A DNA stretch of 64,000 bases from an uncultured Aeriscardovia sp. (GCA_903789535.1 CAIFES010000003.1:124001-188000); one strand, 5' to 3'; counted from the stretch's first letter, positions 1 to 11,010 are shown. Notes: generated by a model from the letters alone, not told the origin. A program made the numbers and translations.

Positions 1-420
1 CTCCGTCGTGCCTATGACGACGGCAAGCGCACGACCGGCCAGACCGGCAACGCCATGCTCATCGACCTCGAGACCCGTCTCGACGCCCTGGTTCTGCGTG
101 CCGGCTTCGCCCGCACAATCCGCCAGGCCCGTCAGTACGTGGTCCACCGTCACATCCTCGTCGACGGCAACATCGTCGATCGTCCGTCCTTCCGCGTGAA
201 GGTCGGCCAGGTCATCCAGGTCAAGCCGAAGAGCCAGACCATGGTCCCGTTCCAGATCGCCGCCGAGGGCTCGCACCGCGACGTCCTTCCTGCGGTCCCG
301 GGCTACCTTGATGTGGATCTGACCGCCCTCAAGGCCACGTTCACCCGTGAGCCGAAGGTGGAGGAGATCCCGGTCCAGGTCAACCTCGCGTTCGTGGTCG
401 AGTACTTCGCCCACTACTGA
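1..420 (+). CDS. rpsD: 30S ribosomal protein S4, C-terminal part
   Basis: The frame is open from base 1 and ends in TGA at 418-420, giving 139 residues, so roughly the first third of the usual ~205-residue S4 lies outside the window. The visible part has the S4 RNA-binding fold: RLDALVLRAGFARTIRQAR, then VVHRHILVDG and the RPSFRVKVGQVI strand segment. S4 binds 16S rRNA early in small-subunit assembly and in many bacteria represses its own operon by binding mRNA. It is followed by a strong terminator, so it ends its transcription unit. Function is established for the family; the truncation is due only to the window edge. Confidence 0.97.
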   Translation, partial: LRRAYDDGKRTTGQTGNAMLIDLETRLDALVLRAGFARTIRQARQYVVHRHILVDGNIVDRPSFRVKVGQVIQVKPKSQTMVPFQIAAEGSHRDVLPAVPGYLDVDLTALKATFTREPKVEEIPVQVNLAFVVEYFAHY

Positions 421-764
421 TCCTTTCGCCCATCTGGGTTCTGCCCCGCGGTCGCTTCTGCGCCGTGGGGCTTTTTTATGCTTGGACCTGACTGCCTGGG
501 TTTATTTCTCGAACCTGACCGCCTGGGATTATTTTTTCCTTCCCCCACCTATCTACCCGGGCTGTGAGGCTGTTGTACCGTTGGTGGTAACGCGGCAAGT
601 GTCTCAGACATGCTGAGAAGGACTGGCACGTACCGGCCTGATATCGCAGGTGATATCGCGGCCGGTATGGGCGGGCAGTCGGCTATCCCGTCTGATAACA
701 GCCCTGATAACAGCCGTGGGGACAGTGCGGTTCCCACCGATTTCAGCCGCGGGGGAGGTACGCG
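421..764. other. Spacer with tandem repeats and an inverted repeat
   Basis: No convincing gene lies between rpsD and the membrane protein. Besides the rpsD terminator, it holds a perfect 6-bp inverted repeat (TCTCAG at 602-607, CTGAGA at 613-618), a 12-bp imperfect tandem repeat starting TGATATCGC (639-662) and a perfect 12-bp tandem repeat CTGATAACAGCC (692-715). These sit within 165 bases of the next start codon and could form upstream regulatory structure, though no function can be read from them. Confidence 0.6.
443..477 (+). terminator. Rho-independent terminator after rpsD
   Basis: A 9-bp GC-rich stem (GCCCCGCGG with CCGTGGGGC, one G-U pair) encloses an 11-base loop and is followed by six T residues. 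It lies 23 bases after the rpsD stop. Confidence 0.85.
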
Positions 765-1661
765 ATGGGTACGGCACACAAAGCGGTCACTCCTCGTCCG
801 CTCGCCTGGTGGATGACATGGGACCGATATCAGGCGCCGGTCGTCGTCCTTCTGGTGCTCTGGTCGTTCATCTGTGGCTATTTGCTGAGCGTGAGCGACT
901 GGACGCTCGACTTCGCCCAGGCATCCGGCCAGAACAACGGATTCGGCTTCGAAGCACCGGAATTCCTCCTGTACCCGCTTGCCGGGACCGCGCTGTTGCT
1001 GTTCATCGCCGGACTATCGCCGCTGATGAGCATGACGCTGCCGGTGACGGGTGCTGTCGCGGACGCGGTGGCGCTTATCGGCGCGTCGGTCAGTTCGTAC
1101 ATACACATCGCCGCCGGCTCACCGGGCCGCAGAGGCCTCTCCCCGGTGTGGCTGCTCCTTGCAGAGGCCCTCGTCTGCTTCCTCGCGGTGGCCGCCTTCT
1201 CCTTCGTGCCGTGGGCGCTCTCGGCCGGTCTGATCCGTCCGTCTATCAGCCGCGCCCTCGAGAAACCGGGCACGAGCATGTTCGGACGCTGGATTCGTGC
1301 GAACAATGCGCTTTTCGGTGTGCTGGTGATGGGCGTCCTTGTTTTTGTCGTCGTGAATGGTGTGCTCCTTGGGTATGACATCGCCTATTGGGGTGTGCCG
1401 TCATTCGCCACGAGCATCATTCTTGCCAGTCAGTCCATCTTCCCGGCCTGTCTGTTCTGCTTCGGGTGGGCGGCCGTGCAGGAGGACCGCAATGGCTGGT
1501 GGGCGCTGCTCGCCGCATTTGTGCTGTGTCTGATTCCCGTGCTGGTCGAGTGCCGAATGGATGGAGGGGGTATTTACTGTCTGCTCGCCGGTTTTGCGCT
1601 CGTCGGCGGGGTGATCGGCGAGATCGTCCGTCGTCGTACGAAGCCGAAGAACGTCGATTAA
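765..1661 (+). CDS. Multi-pass membrane protein, unknown function
   Basis: This 298-residue protein has about seven hydrophobic segments, for example near residues 24-42, 66-86, 124-150, 181-205, 212-235, 243-260 and 268-288, so it should be an integral cytoplasmic membrane protein. I recognise no family motif. The start is chosen because GGGGGAGG lies about 7 bases upstream of ATG 765. An upstream-extended frame shifted relative to this one is not supported. The stop TAA overlaps a candidate -10 for the next gene. It ends with a basic tail (RRRTKPK). Function is unknown. Confidence 0.75.
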   Translation: MGTAHKAVTPRPLAWWMTWDRYQAPVVVLLVLWSFICGYLLSVSDWTLDFAQASGQNNGFGFEAPEFLLYPLAGTALLLFIAGLSPLMSMTLPVTGAVADAVALIGASVSSYIHIAAGSPGRRGLSPVWLLLAEALVCFLAVAAFSFVPWALSAGLIRPSISRALEKPGTSMFGRWIRANNALFGVLVMGVLVFVVVNGVLLGYDIAYWGVPSFATSIILASQSIFPACLFCFGWAAVQEDRNGWWALLAAFVLCLIPVLVECRMDGGGIYCLLAGFALVGGVIGEIVRRRTKPKNVD

Positions 1662-1664
1662 AAT
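1659..1664 (+). promoter_or_regulatory. Candidate -10 element of a leaderless promoter
   Basis: TAAAAT lies 7 bases upstream of ATG 1672 and overlaps the stop codon of the preceding gene. Without a ribosome-binding site, this spacing would put the transcription start at or next to the ATG. No good -35 is visible. Confidence 0.4.
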
Positions 1665-1671
1665 CGGTGCC

Positions 1672-2373
1672 ATGATCCTGCATCTGCATCTCGTCCGTCA
1701 TGGCCGGACCTACTTCAACCGCTACAACCGTCTGCAAGGCTGGTCGAATTCGCCGCTGACGGACTCGGGCATCGCCGATGCGAGAAAGGCCGCCGACAAG
1801 CTGAAGAACGTGCGTTTGGCGGCCGCCTACTGTTCCGACACCACGCGTGCTGAGCAGACCGCGCGGATGATCCTCCAAGCCAACACAGTCGCAGGGACCG
1901 TTTCGGACGTGATCGAGAATAAGGCTTTCCGCGAGCAGTTCTACGGCTATTTCGAGGCGATGGACATGAACCTCGCCTGGTATGCCGCCGGCGCCCCGCA
2001 TGGTGCGCCCACCTATGCGCAGATCGTCGAAAAATATGGTGCCGCCGCAACGAAGGATTTCCTCAAGGAGGCGGACCCGTTCCACGACGCGGAGAGCAAT
2101 GACGAGTATTGGACGCGTATCGCCTCCGGCTATGCGCTCATCGCCCGTGATGCAAAGAATGGCACGGACTTTTTCCCGCCGCTGCATGATGGTGACGACG
2201 TGCTGCAGATCTCGCATGGCAACACGCTGCTCGGCCTCGTCCGTCGTTTCGCGCCGGCCGGTTCGGGGCTCGACCTCACGCATCGGCCTGCCAACGGGTC
2301 GGTCACCACGTTCGATTTCGATACGGAGGCTGATTTCGACCACTGTCTGCGTCTCGTCTCGTATAACAAGTGA
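1672..2373 (+). CDS. Histidine phosphatase (phosphoglycerate mutase-like) family protein
   Basis: This 233-residue protein opens with the histidine phosphatase signature LVRHGRTYFN (RHG with the phospho-accepting His at residue 10), followed by the typical LQGW..SPLTDSG segment. Further on are CSDTTRAEQTA and the second catalytic-region motif VLQISHGNTLLGLV. Such enzymes remove or transfer phosphate on small metabolites through a phosphohistidine; the substrate cannot be deduced here. No Shine-Dalgarno precedes ATG 1672, but TAAAAT ends 7 bases before it, so the mRNA may be leaderless. It stands between membrane-protein genes, with no clear pathway partner. Confidence 0.88.
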   Translation: MILHLHLVRHGRTYFNRYNRLQGWSNSPLTDSGIADARKAADKLKNVRLAAAYCSDTTRAEQTARMILQANTVAGTVSDVIENKAFREQFYGYFEAMDMNLAWYAAGAPHGAPTYAQIVEKYGAAATKDFLKEADPFHDAESNDEYWTRIASGYALIARDAKNGTDFFPPLHDGDDVLQISHGNTLLGLVRRFAPAGSGLDLTHRPANGSVTTFDFDTEADFDHCLRLVSYNK

Positions 2374-2477
2374 GACAGACGCAGGCGCCCGGATACAGAC
2401 CCTGCCGATGCTAGAGTTTGAAGCAGCCATTCCACAGTGCGATGGGGGAGGCACAGGCCTCCTTGAAGGAGGCACGC

Positions 2478-3002
2478 ATGTCTGTCGGAGATATCGCCGG
2501 GCTGATCGCCGCGATCGTTTTTGCCATTCTCGCCGGGTTCCTGATCTATCCGCTCATCCGGCTCGGCAAGCTGTTCGACCAGGTGGCGCAGACCGTCAAG
2601 CAGACCGGCGACCATGCCCTGCCCGCCCTTGACGAGTCCGTCACCACCGTCAAAGAGGTGAACAAGACCCTCAAGGATGTCAACCAGATCAGCGATTCCG
2701 CCCAGTACACCGCCCGCAACGCCGGTGCCCTGACCGACCTGTACGCCTCGCTGCTGTCGAAGCCGGCCATCAAGGTCGCCTCGTGGGCCAGTGCCGTCTC
2801 CGGCACGTTCCGCTCTTTTGCCGGCAAGAACAAGAAGAACAAAGCCGATGCCGATGTGTCGGCGTCCACGGCATCCGCACGCAAAACCTCCGCACAGAAC
2901 AGCCGCGACGAGGGGCTGGCGATGAACCGTGCCGTCTCCGCACCCGCCTCCCACGGCCGTCACGCCGCGACCAGCGCCGCGAACAAGCCCGCCTCGAAGT
3001 AA
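2478..3002 (+). CDS. DUF948-type membrane-anchored protein
   Basis: The 174-residue product has one N-terminal membrane helix (about residues 5-27, IAGLIAAIVFAILAGFLIYP) and a soluble region that is probably coiled-coil (KLFDQVAQTVKQTGDHALPA and on). This is the layout of DUF948 proteins found just upstream of alaS in many actinobacteria. The C-terminal 55 residues are low in complexity and rich in Ala, Ser and Lys. I prefer ATG 2478 to an ATG 60 bases upstream because AAGGAGG lies 7 bases before it and the TM helix then begins at once. It is followed 12 bases later by another small membrane protein, suggesting one operon. The role is unknown. Confidence 0.8.
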   Translation: MSVGDIAGLIAAIVFAILAGFLIYPLIRLGKLFDQVAQTVKQTGDHALPALDESVTTVKEVNKTLKDVNQISDSAQYTARNAGALTDLYASLLSKPAIKVASWASAVSGTFRSFAGKNKKNKADADVSASTASARKTSAQNSRDEGLAMNRAVSAPASHGRHAATSAANKPASK

Positions 3003-3014
3003 GGATCGGTCGCC

Positions 3015-3272
3015 ATGAAGCTTTTCCGCAAGATTTTCTGGATGGGGCTCGGCGCCGGTCTCGCCCTCTGGGCGGTCAGCCGCGCCAAGGCCTACGTGCG
3101 TGCCAACACCCCCAAGAAGGCGCGCGAGTTCGTGCTCGGCAGCGATGAGGAGAACGACCAGACGGCGCAGAAGACGCTGCACGGCCTGGCCGACGAGCTG
3201 CGCACCCGCCAGCAGGAGCGCGAGGCCGAGCTGACCGAGCGTTTCATCCGCCGTTCCGAGCCCGCCGACTGA
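3015..3272 (+). CDS. Small membrane protein upstream of alaS
   Basis: This 85-residue protein has one short hydrophobic helix (about residues 7-22, IFWMGLGAGLALWAVS) and then a charged region (KKAREFVLGSDEENDQTAQK) with helical character. Small proteins of this kind follow the DUF948 gene and precede alaS in actinobacteria, which is the arrangement here. No catalytic motif is visible. The ATG at 3015 follows the DUF948 stop by 12 bases; the upstream AAGGATCGG is a usable ribosome-binding site. Function is unknown. Confidence 0.72.
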   Translation: MKLFRKIFWMGLGAGLALWAVSRAKAYVRANTPKKAREFVLGSDEENDQTAQKTLHGLADELRTRQQEREAELTERFIRRSEPAD

Positions 3273-3390
3273 CGGTCGACGGACACACGCCGTACCCACC
3301 CCACGGCATTATTGATAACCGGAGTCTTTCTGCCGCCTGACAGATCGGCGGCCAGTCTGTCCATCCTCGTCAACAAGGAGATATCCGCGC

Positions 3391-6078
3391 ATGCGCACGT
3401 CTGAGATCGCACAGCGTTTTCTCACCTATTTCCAGAAGAACGGCCATCTGGTGGCCCCCTCGGCGTCGCTGATCTCGCCCAACCCCACCACGCTGTTCAC
3501 CATCGCCGGCATGGTCCCGTTCATCCCGTACCTCCTGGGCGAGCAGACCCCGCCGAGCCAGCGCATGACGAGCAACCAGAAGTGCGTGCGCACGCTTGAT
3601 ATCGACGAGGTGGGCAAGACCACCCGTCACGGCACCTTCTTCCAGATGCTCGGCAACTTCTCCTTCGGTGATTACTTCAAGGAGGAGGCCATCCACTACG
3701 CGTGGCACATCCTGACCACCTCCCAGGCCGACGGCGGCTACGGGTTCGACCCTGACAAGCTGTGGGTCACCGTCTACACCAACGATGACGAGGCGGCCTC
3801 CATCTGGCAGAACGAGGGCCTCGACCCGGAGCACATCCAGCGTCTGGGCATGGCGGACAACTTCTGGACCACCGGCGGTCCCGGCCCCGGCGGCCCGTGC
3901 ACCGAGATCTTCTATGACCGTGGCCCGGCCTACGGCAAGGACGGCGGCCCGGTTGCCGATGATAACCGCTACATCGAGATCTGGGACCTCGTCTTCGAGA
4001 CGTACCAGGTCGACGATGTCAAGTCGAAGACCGACATGCATATCGTCGGCGACCTGCACCGCAAGAACATCGATACCGGCATGGGCCTCGAGCGCGTGGC
4101 CTACCTGCTGCAGGGCAAGCAGAACATCTACGAGACCGACGAGGTGTTCCCCGTCATCGAGGCCGCCGAGCAGCTCTCCGGCCGCAAGTACGGCGAGAAT
4201 CACGATGACGACGTGCGCTTCCGCATCGTGGCCGACCACGTCCGCTCGGCGCTGATGATCATGTCCGACGGCGTGCGCCCCTCCAACGTGGGACGCGGCT
4301 ATGTGCTGCGCCGACTGCTGCGCCGCACCATCCGCTCGATGAAGATGCTTGGCGTGGAGGGCGAGGTCATGCCCACCCTGCTGCCGGCCTCCGAGCATGT
4401 GATGCGCCTGAGCTTCCCGGAGATCACCGAGACGTTCCATGACGTGTCCGAGGCCGCATACGGCGAGGAGGACGCCTTCCGTCGCACGCTCGACAAGGGC
4501 ACCGACATCCTCGACGTGGCCGTGAAACAGGCGAAGAAGGATTCGGCCGACAAGGGCACGAAGGCGCTCGTCTCGGGCGAGGATGCCTTCAAGCTGCATG
4601 ACACGTATGGCTTCCCGATCGAGCTCACCCTCGAGATGGCCCGCGAGCAGGGCGTGGACGTGGATGAGAAGGGCTTCAAGACGCTCATGGCTGAGCAGAA
4701 GGCCCGCGCCCGCAAGGACGCGCTCAAGAAGCGCGGCAACGTGGACCTCGACCTGTACGACGACGCTGTCTCCAAGCTCACCAAGCCGATCGAGTTCGTC
4801 GGCTACACGAAGTCCAGCTGCCGTGCGCGCATTCTGGACATCCTCACTCAGGACGGGCCGGTGGACGAGATCAGCGCGCCCGCCGACGTGGAGGTCGTCC
4901 TCAACGTCACCCCGTTCTATGCCGAGCGCGGCGGCCAGCTCGCTGACGAGGGCCAGATCCTCTCCGACGAGGGCGGTGTGTTCGACGTGGATGACGTGCA
5001 GACCCCGGTCAAGGGGCTGCGCGTGCATGAGGGCCGCCTGACCGACGGCACCCTGCACGTGGGCGACGAGGTGAGCGCCTCCATCGACACGGACCGTCGT
5101 GCCGCGCTCGCCCGCTCGCACACGGCCACCCACATCCTGCACCGCGCCCTGCGCGACGTGCTCGGTGAGCAGGCCACGCAGCGCGGCTCGGTCGTGGCGC
5201 CTGACTTCCTGCACTTCGACTACCAGTGGCCGACCGCCCCCACCCGCGAGCAGCTCGACGAGGTCGAGCGCGAGGTCAACGAGAAGATCATGGACGATCT
5301 GCCCGTGACCGCCAAGGAGATGCCGATCAAGGACGCTGAGGACCTGGGCGCCGACCATCTGTTCGGCAGCAAGTACGGCGACATCGTGCGCGTCGTGACG
5401 ATCGGCGAGGATGGCTGGTCGCGTGAGCTGTGCGGCGGCACCCATCTGGACAAGACCGGCAAGGTGGGCAACTTCGTCATCACCGGCGAGTTCTCCAACG
5501 GCTCTGGCGTGCGCCGCATCGACGCCTACATGGGCCACAAGGGCTACGAGTACAACCACACCGAGCATCAGCGTGTGGCGGGCCTCGCCAGCCGCTACAA
5601 CGTGCCGCAGGAGCAGGTGGTCGAGCGTGTGGACCAGCTCGTCGACCAGCTCAAGGCCGCCCAGCACAAGCTCGCCGAGCTGTCCGCCGCGCGTCTGGAG
5701 CAGGCCGTGCCGCAGATGGTCGAGCAGGCCGAGAAGGACGGCGGCGACGTGCTCGTCGCTGTGCGCAACGCCGGCAATCTGGGGGATATCGCCTCCGTGC
5801 GCCAGGTGGCCATGGACGTGCGCGCGCGTCTGGGCGAGGACAAGCCCGTGGTCGTGGCCCTGGCCGGTACCGGCGAGAAGGGCAATCCGCTCGTGTTCGT
5901 GGCCGTCAACAAGGCGGCGAACGCCAAGGGCATCAAGGCCGGTGACCTCGTGCGCACCGCCTCCAAGGTGCTCGGTGGCGGTGGCGGCGGCCGTCCGGAC
6001 TTCGCCCAGGGCGGTGGCCGTGACGCCTCGAAGATCGACGAGGCGCTCAGCGGGCTTTCCGCCTCGGTGAGGGGCTGA
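3391..6078 (+). CDS. alaS: Alanyl-tRNA synthetase
   Basis: The 895-residue protein charges tRNA-Ala with alanine and edits Ser or Gly mischarging. It has the class II aminoacylation core (begins [38 protein letters not shown] is class II motif 1/2 territory). The editing domain has the zinc-type HTATH at residues 577-581 and CGGTH at 681-685. The C-terminal DHHA1 region contains [15 protein letters not shown]. Length fits the family. AAGGAG lies 11 bases before ATG 3391. The order DUF948, small membrane protein, alaS, ruvX, mltG is conserved in actinobacteria and suggests a shared transcription unit. Confidence 0.98.
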   Translation: MRTSEIAQRFLTYFQKNGHLVAPSASLISPNPTTLFTIAGMVPFIPYLLGEQTPPSQRMTSNQKCVRTLDIDEVGKTTRHGTFFQMLGNFSFGDYFKEEAIHYAWHILTTSQADGGYGFDPDKLWVTVYTNDDEAASIWQNEGLDPEHIQRLGMADNFWTTGGPGPGGPCTEIFYDRGPAYGKDGGPVADDNRYIEIWDLVFETYQVDDVKSKTDMHIVGDLHRKNIDTGMGLERVAYLLQGKQNIYETDEVFPVIEAAEQLSGRKYGENHDDDVRFRIVADHVRSALMIMSDGVRPSNVGRGYVLRRLLRRTIRSMKMLGVEGEVMPTLLPASEHVMRLSFPEITETFHDVSEAAYGEEDAFRRTLDKGTDILDVAVKQAKKDSADKGTKALVSGEDAFKLHDTYGFPIELTLEMAREQGVDVDEKGFKTLMAEQKARARKDALKKRGNVDLDLYDDAVSKLTKPIEFVGYTKSSCRARILDILTQDGPVDEISAPADVEVVLNVTPFYAERGGQLADEGQILSDEGGVFDVDDVQTPVKGLRVHEGRLTDGTLHVGDEVSASIDTDRRAALARSHTATHILHRALRDVLGEQATQRGSVVAPDFLHFDYQWPTAPTREQLDEVEREVNEKIMDDLPVTAKEMPIKDAEDLGADHLFGSKYGDIVRVVTIGEDGWSRELCGGTHLDKTGKVGNFVITGEFSNGSGVRRIDAYMGHKGYEYNHTEHQRVAGLASRYNVPQEQVVERVDQLVDQLKAAQHKLAELSAARLEQAVPQMVEQAEKDGGDVLVAVRNAGNLGDIASVRQVAMDVRARLGEDKPVVVALAGTGEKGNPLVFVAVNKAANAKGIKAGDLVRTASKVLGGGGGGRPDFAQGGGRDASKIDEALSGLSASVRG

Positions 6079-6226
6079 TTTCCGGCCGCCTCGACGGCTT
6101 GGGAGGTGACGGCGCCATCGGTGGGGATCACCGGTGGCGCCGTTGCTGTGGTGAGGATGCCGCAGCGGGGGAGGATGTCTCTGCGCTGACAAACGGCGAT
6201 GAGGACGCACAGGAGAGAGGACGGCG

Positions 6227-6754
6227 ATGATGGCTGACCGTGATATCTGGATGGGCGTGGATCTCGGCGAGGCACGCGTGGGCGTCGCCCTGTCCGACCC
6301 GGAGAAGAGCCTCGCCTTCCCGCTCAAGGACGTGCGGGTGTACGGTGACTCCTTCCAGGCGCTTGACGAGTGCATCGACATCATCACCGACCGTCATGTG
6401 GGCCATGTGGTCATCGGTCTGCCGCTCGAGCTGTCCGGCCAGGAGGGAAAGTCGGCGAAGAAGGCCCGTCGCTGGGCCCGCCAGCTCACCGTCCGGATGG
6501 GACGGATGGGACTCGAGCCGCCATCGCTGGAGATGAAGGACGAGCGTCTGACCACGGTCACCGCGCATCGTCAGCTGCGCGATTCCGGCTATTCTGAGCG
6601 CAGCCATCGGCCGATGGTCGACCAGCAGGCGGCGGTCATCATCCTCCAGTCCGCGCTTAACGCGCGGAAATCCTCTCTCGCACAGCGGGCACAGGAGGGC
6701 ATGGACGCGACCGCGGATGATCCTTCCGCCGATGTTGAGGCAAGGGGCGAGTGA
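6227..6754 (+). CDS. ruvX: Putative pre-16S rRNA nuclease / Holliday junction resolvase (YqgF/RuvX)
   Basis: The 175-residue protein has the RNase H-like YqgF fold. It starts WMGVDLGEARVGVALSDPE (first metal-binding Asp), has VVIGLPLELSGQEGKSAKKA in the middle, and LEMKDERLTT with the next acidic residue. YqgF proteins process the 16S rRNA 5' end in E. coli, and related proteins cut Holliday junctions; the in vivo role here is not decided by sequence. Two adjacent ATGs (6227 and 6230) are possible. The stop TGA overlaps the mltG start ATG by one base, so translation is likely coupled. Confidence 0.93.
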   Translation: MMADRDIWMGVDLGEARVGVALSDPEKSLAFPLKDVRVYGDSFQALDECIDIITDRHVGHVVIGLPLELSGQEGKSAKKARRWARQLTVRMGRMGLEPPSLEMKDERLTTVTAHRQLRDSGYSERSHRPMVDQQAAVIILQSALNARKSSLAQRAQEGMDATADDPSADVEARGE

Positions 6755-8142
6755 TGGCACAGAAGAAATCCCACCATAACCTGTCAGGCCACACGCGCCG
6801 TGACAAGCCCGATATGCAGGACGATGCGTTCTCCGAGCTCAGTGCCACATTCGGGCGGCCTGCCGAGACGTCGGATCATAAATCCACGGCACAGAATACT
6901 CAGGGGCAGGAGAGCGGCGCACAGGCTTCTTCTGCTGCCGGCTCGTCCATGCCTGCTGCCTCTGCTGCCCGGAAGGGGGCTCCCGACTCCGGGAAGGGCG
7001 GCGTCGTCCCGCCCGAGCCGCCGCTCAGCCGCACCGAGCGGCGCAATCGTGAGCGTCGCAAGTCACGCCGCCGCACGAAGAAGGCGCTGCGTATCAGCCT
7101 GATCATCCTGCTCGTCCTCGCCATCGTCGGCGGGCTCGGTTTCGGTGCGGTGGCGCTCATCAACGGTATCCGCAACCAGCACACTGCGCAGCAGGCCATC
7201 GAGACCGAGGAGGCGGCCGACTGGCCCGGCCCCGGTTACGGTTCCGTCCAGTTCACCATCGCCACCGGCGAATCCGGTGCGAGCGTCGCACGACGCCTGG
7301 CGAAGAAGAAGATCGTCGCCTCCGCGCAGGCGTTCACCGACGCGGTGATCGACGCGGACGCCGGGCAGAAGATCAAGCCTGGCACGTTCACCCTCAAATA
7401 CCGCATGGCCGCTAAGGATGTCGTCACGATCGTCACCGATTCCACCCAGGCCAAGGGCATGATCGGGGTCACGGCGGACGAGCGCGTCAGCGAGGTCATC
7501 ACCTCCGTCGCCTCGCTGTCCAAGACCATCACGAAAGACGATCTGGAGTCGGTCATCAACGGCGGGGGATCGGGGATCCTCCCCTCCGAGGCGAACGGCA
7601 AGTTCGAGGGCTGGCTCCAGCCCGGCACGTACGATCCGAGCGCCTACAGCTCCGCCACCGCTCTGCTGACCGACATGGTCAAGAAGCGCATCGCCTTCCT
7701 CGACGCCCTCAAGGTGCCGACCGGCTCCGAGCGGGAGCAGATCCTCACCATCGCCTCCATCATCGGCGGCGAGGTGAACCGGCAGGAGTATTACGGCAAG
7801 GTCTCGCGTGTGATTGCCAACAGGCTCGCCAAGAACATGCCGCTCGGCATGGACTCCGTGGTGGCCTACGGCAACAATGTCGCGCCTTCACAGCTCACGC
7901 AGGCAATGCTCGAGGATACGTCCAACGCCTACAATTCCCGTGTCAAGACAGGTTTGCCGCCCACGCCGATCAACCAGCCGGACAAGTCGATGATCGAGGC
8001 GGCGATGAACCCGGAGAAGGGCGATTGGCTCTACTTCGTCACGGTCAACCTCAACACGGGCGAGACGAAGTTCACCGCCGATGAGGCGCAGTTCCAGCAG
8101 TACGCCAAGGAATACCGGGACTGGGCCGCCAAGAACCAGTGA
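6754..8142 (+). CDS. mltG: Endolytic murein transglycosylase MltG (YceG-like)
   Basis: The 462-residue protein has a long cytoplasmic, charged N-terminus (about 110 residues), one membrane helix (IILLVLAIVGGLGFGAVAL) and an outward YceG domain. The family cleaves nascent peptidoglycan glycan strands beside the synthases. The active-site region is TIASIIGGEVNRQEYYGKVS followed by VIANRLAKNMPLGMDSVV; Glu340 (in GGEV) aligns with a conserved Glu, while the preceding Glu seen in many homologues (ASIVEKE) is Gly here. ATG 6754 overlaps the ruvX stop (TGATG); GTG 6751 is a slower-looking alternative in the same frame. Confidence 0.93.
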   Translation: MAQKKSHHNLSGHTRRDKPDMQDDAFSELSATFGRPAETSDHKSTAQNTQGQESGAQASSAAGSSMPAASAARKGAPDSGKGGVVPPEPPLSRTERRNRERRKSRRRTKKALRISLIILLVLAIVGGLGFGAVALINGIRNQHTAQQAIETEEAADWPGPGYGSVQFTIATGESGASVARRLAKKKIVASAQAFTDAVIDADAGQKIKPGTFTLKYRMAAKDVVTIVTDSTQAKGMIGVTADERVSEVITSVASLSKTITKDDLESVINGGGSGILPSEANGKFEGWLQPGTYDPSAYSSATALLTDMVKKRIAFLDALKVPTGSEREQILTIASIIGGEVNRQEYYGKVSRVIANRLAKNMPLGMDSVVAYGNNVAPSQLTQAMLEDTSNAYNSRVKTGLPPTPINQPDKSMIEAAMNPEKGDWLYFVTVNLNTGETKFTADEAQFQQYAKEYRDWAAKNQ

Positions 8143-8154
8143 GCCTGCGGATAC

Positions 8155-8895
8155 TCAGGTGCTGGCCGAGAGCAGCATGAGTATGAAGCCCGCATATTGT
8201 GCGGGGATGAACGCGATGGCGGGCGGCCCGCTGTCACGACTGTCGCTGAGAAGGTGCCGATTCAGGCCGTAGCCGCGGATGAGGCACAGACGTCCTCTTG
8301 CGGTCCGAGCGATAGTCCTCATCATCAGCAGCATGAGTGCGCAGAAGGCGGTGAAGAACAACCATCTCGTCAGCACGTCGGCGACCTGGATGACAGGCAG
8401 GATCGGACGTGCTGCCAGCGTCGTCGCAGCCGTCAAGCCTGCGGATGCGGCATGCCGGTGCGGCGGGCAGGTGTCGACCAGTGCGAAAACGAACAGCGCG
8501 GTCGTTAGCGCATCCCCGTCGCCGATAGGACGGCCGGGCAGCATCGATATCGTCCAGACGAATATGGCGACGGCGATGCTGATCCCGAGTGCTTCCCATA
8601 CTCGTTGCCACGGCGTGCGTGCGGCGAGGCACCACAGCACCTGCGTGACAAGCCCGGCGGCGACATGCGCGGGCAACACGGTGTGCGTGCGGGCGTCATG
8701 GATGGCAAGCCACAGACCGCACACACACGCGGGCAGCGCGCACAGCAACGGATACGCCGGTGTCCCCGCTCCTGATGCGTGCAGGCGGGACGTGCACGGC
8801 ATCAGGGCGACAACTCCTGGCGCAGGCAGTCCGGAAGTCGGGAATACTGATGTCCATAATTTCGAGATGAACGATTCCGATGCGAAAGTCTTCAT
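8155..8895 (-). CDS. A24-type prepilin peptidase-like membrane protein (possible TadV)
   Basis: The 246-residue hydrophobic protein carries both aspartate motifs of A24 prepilin peptidases: D67 in LAIHDARTHTVLPAH (compare the family's D-x-R-x-x-x-I-P) and D128 in RPIGDGDALTT (the GxGD motif). These enzymes cut the leader peptide of type IV or Tad pilins on the cytoplasmic face. No pilin or assembly genes lie nearby. As I recall, bifidobacterial tad clusters rely on a tadV-like peptidase encoded elsewhere, and this may be that gene. ATG 8895 follows GCGAGG; a GTG 21 bases upstream is an alternative. It converges on mltG with 12 bases between stops. Confidence 0.68.
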   Translation of the reverse strand: MKTFASESFISKLWTSVFPTSGLPAPGVVALMPCTSRLHASGAGTPAYPLLCALPACVCGLWLAIHDARTHTVLPAHVAAGLVTQVLWCLAARTPWQRVWEALGISIAVAIFVWTISMLPGRPIGDGDALTTALFVFALVDTCPPHRHAASAGLTAATTLAARPILPVIQVADVLTRWLFFTAFCALMLLMMRTIARTARGRLCLIRGYGLNRHLLSDSRDSGPPAIAFIPAQYAGFILMLLSAST

Positions 8896-9030
8896 GCGGC
8901 AAGCCTCGCATGCCACACGCCGGGGCAGAAGTGCCGACAGCGATTGTGGAAAACTCGGGAACGGTGCAATATCAGGCTTTTGAGGCCGTTCTTCCCGATG
9001 GGCGGAACGGGCCTGCCCGTCTGCCGCGAA

Positions 9031-9039
9031 TGATATTTT
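9031..9039 (+). promoter_or_regulatory. Extended -10 promoter, probably leaderless pyrG transcript
   Basis: TGATATTTT (extended TGN plus TATTTT) ends 8 bases before the pyrG ATG. No Shine-Dalgarno lies between, so transcription probably starts at the start codon. No clear -35 is seen, consistent with an extended -10. Confidence 0.5.
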
Positions 9040-9041
9040 AG

Positions 9042-10715
<1,674 letters not shown>

Positions 10716-10764
10716 GCTCGGGCTGTGCTGACTGAGATTCAGTGATACCAGTCGCATTGTGCAG

Positions 10765-10798
10765 AAGGGGGATGGGCCAGACGGTCCGTCCCCTTTCG
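10765..10798 (+). terminator. Hairpin terminator after pyrG
   Basis: A 14-bp stem with several G-U pairs (AAGGGGGATGGGCC with GGTCCGTCCCCTTT) and a short loop lies 50 bases after the pyrG stop. The T tract is weak. Confidence 0.6.
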
Positions 10799-10851
10799 TG
10801 TATCCGGCCGTCGATTTCCTTGCAAAAAGGGGCGGCGTGCTAGGCGTCGCT

Positions 10852-10872
10852 GCACGGTGTGCGATACCGTGC
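10852..10872. promoter_or_regulatory. Inverted repeat upstream of the suf operon
   Basis: GCACGGT (10852-10858) and ACCGTGC (10866-10872) form a perfect 7-bp palindrome arm pair. It extends to 9 pairs with a G-U, leaving a 3-base loop. It lies 138 bases before sufB, between the pyrG terminator and the operon. It could be an operator or an RNA hairpin; no SufR gene is nearby. Confidence 0.4.
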
Positions 10873-11010
10873 GGCGTGTCGCGCGGTGTGGGGCGACTGC
10901 ACGGCATGGGCGGTGGCGTGGACCGCGTGAAACAGGCAATCGGGTGGGGCCGCCCAAGTACTATGGCATATCTGTTGGTCGGATAGCAAGGCGGGAGATA
11001 GATATAGCTG

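Noticed and set aside
3370-6387. Long antisense open frame across alaS (about 1005 codons)
   Set aside because: It mirrors a high-GC gene with confirmed motifs; its composition (His/Ala/Leu/Val-rich) is typical of antisense frames and no family is recognised.
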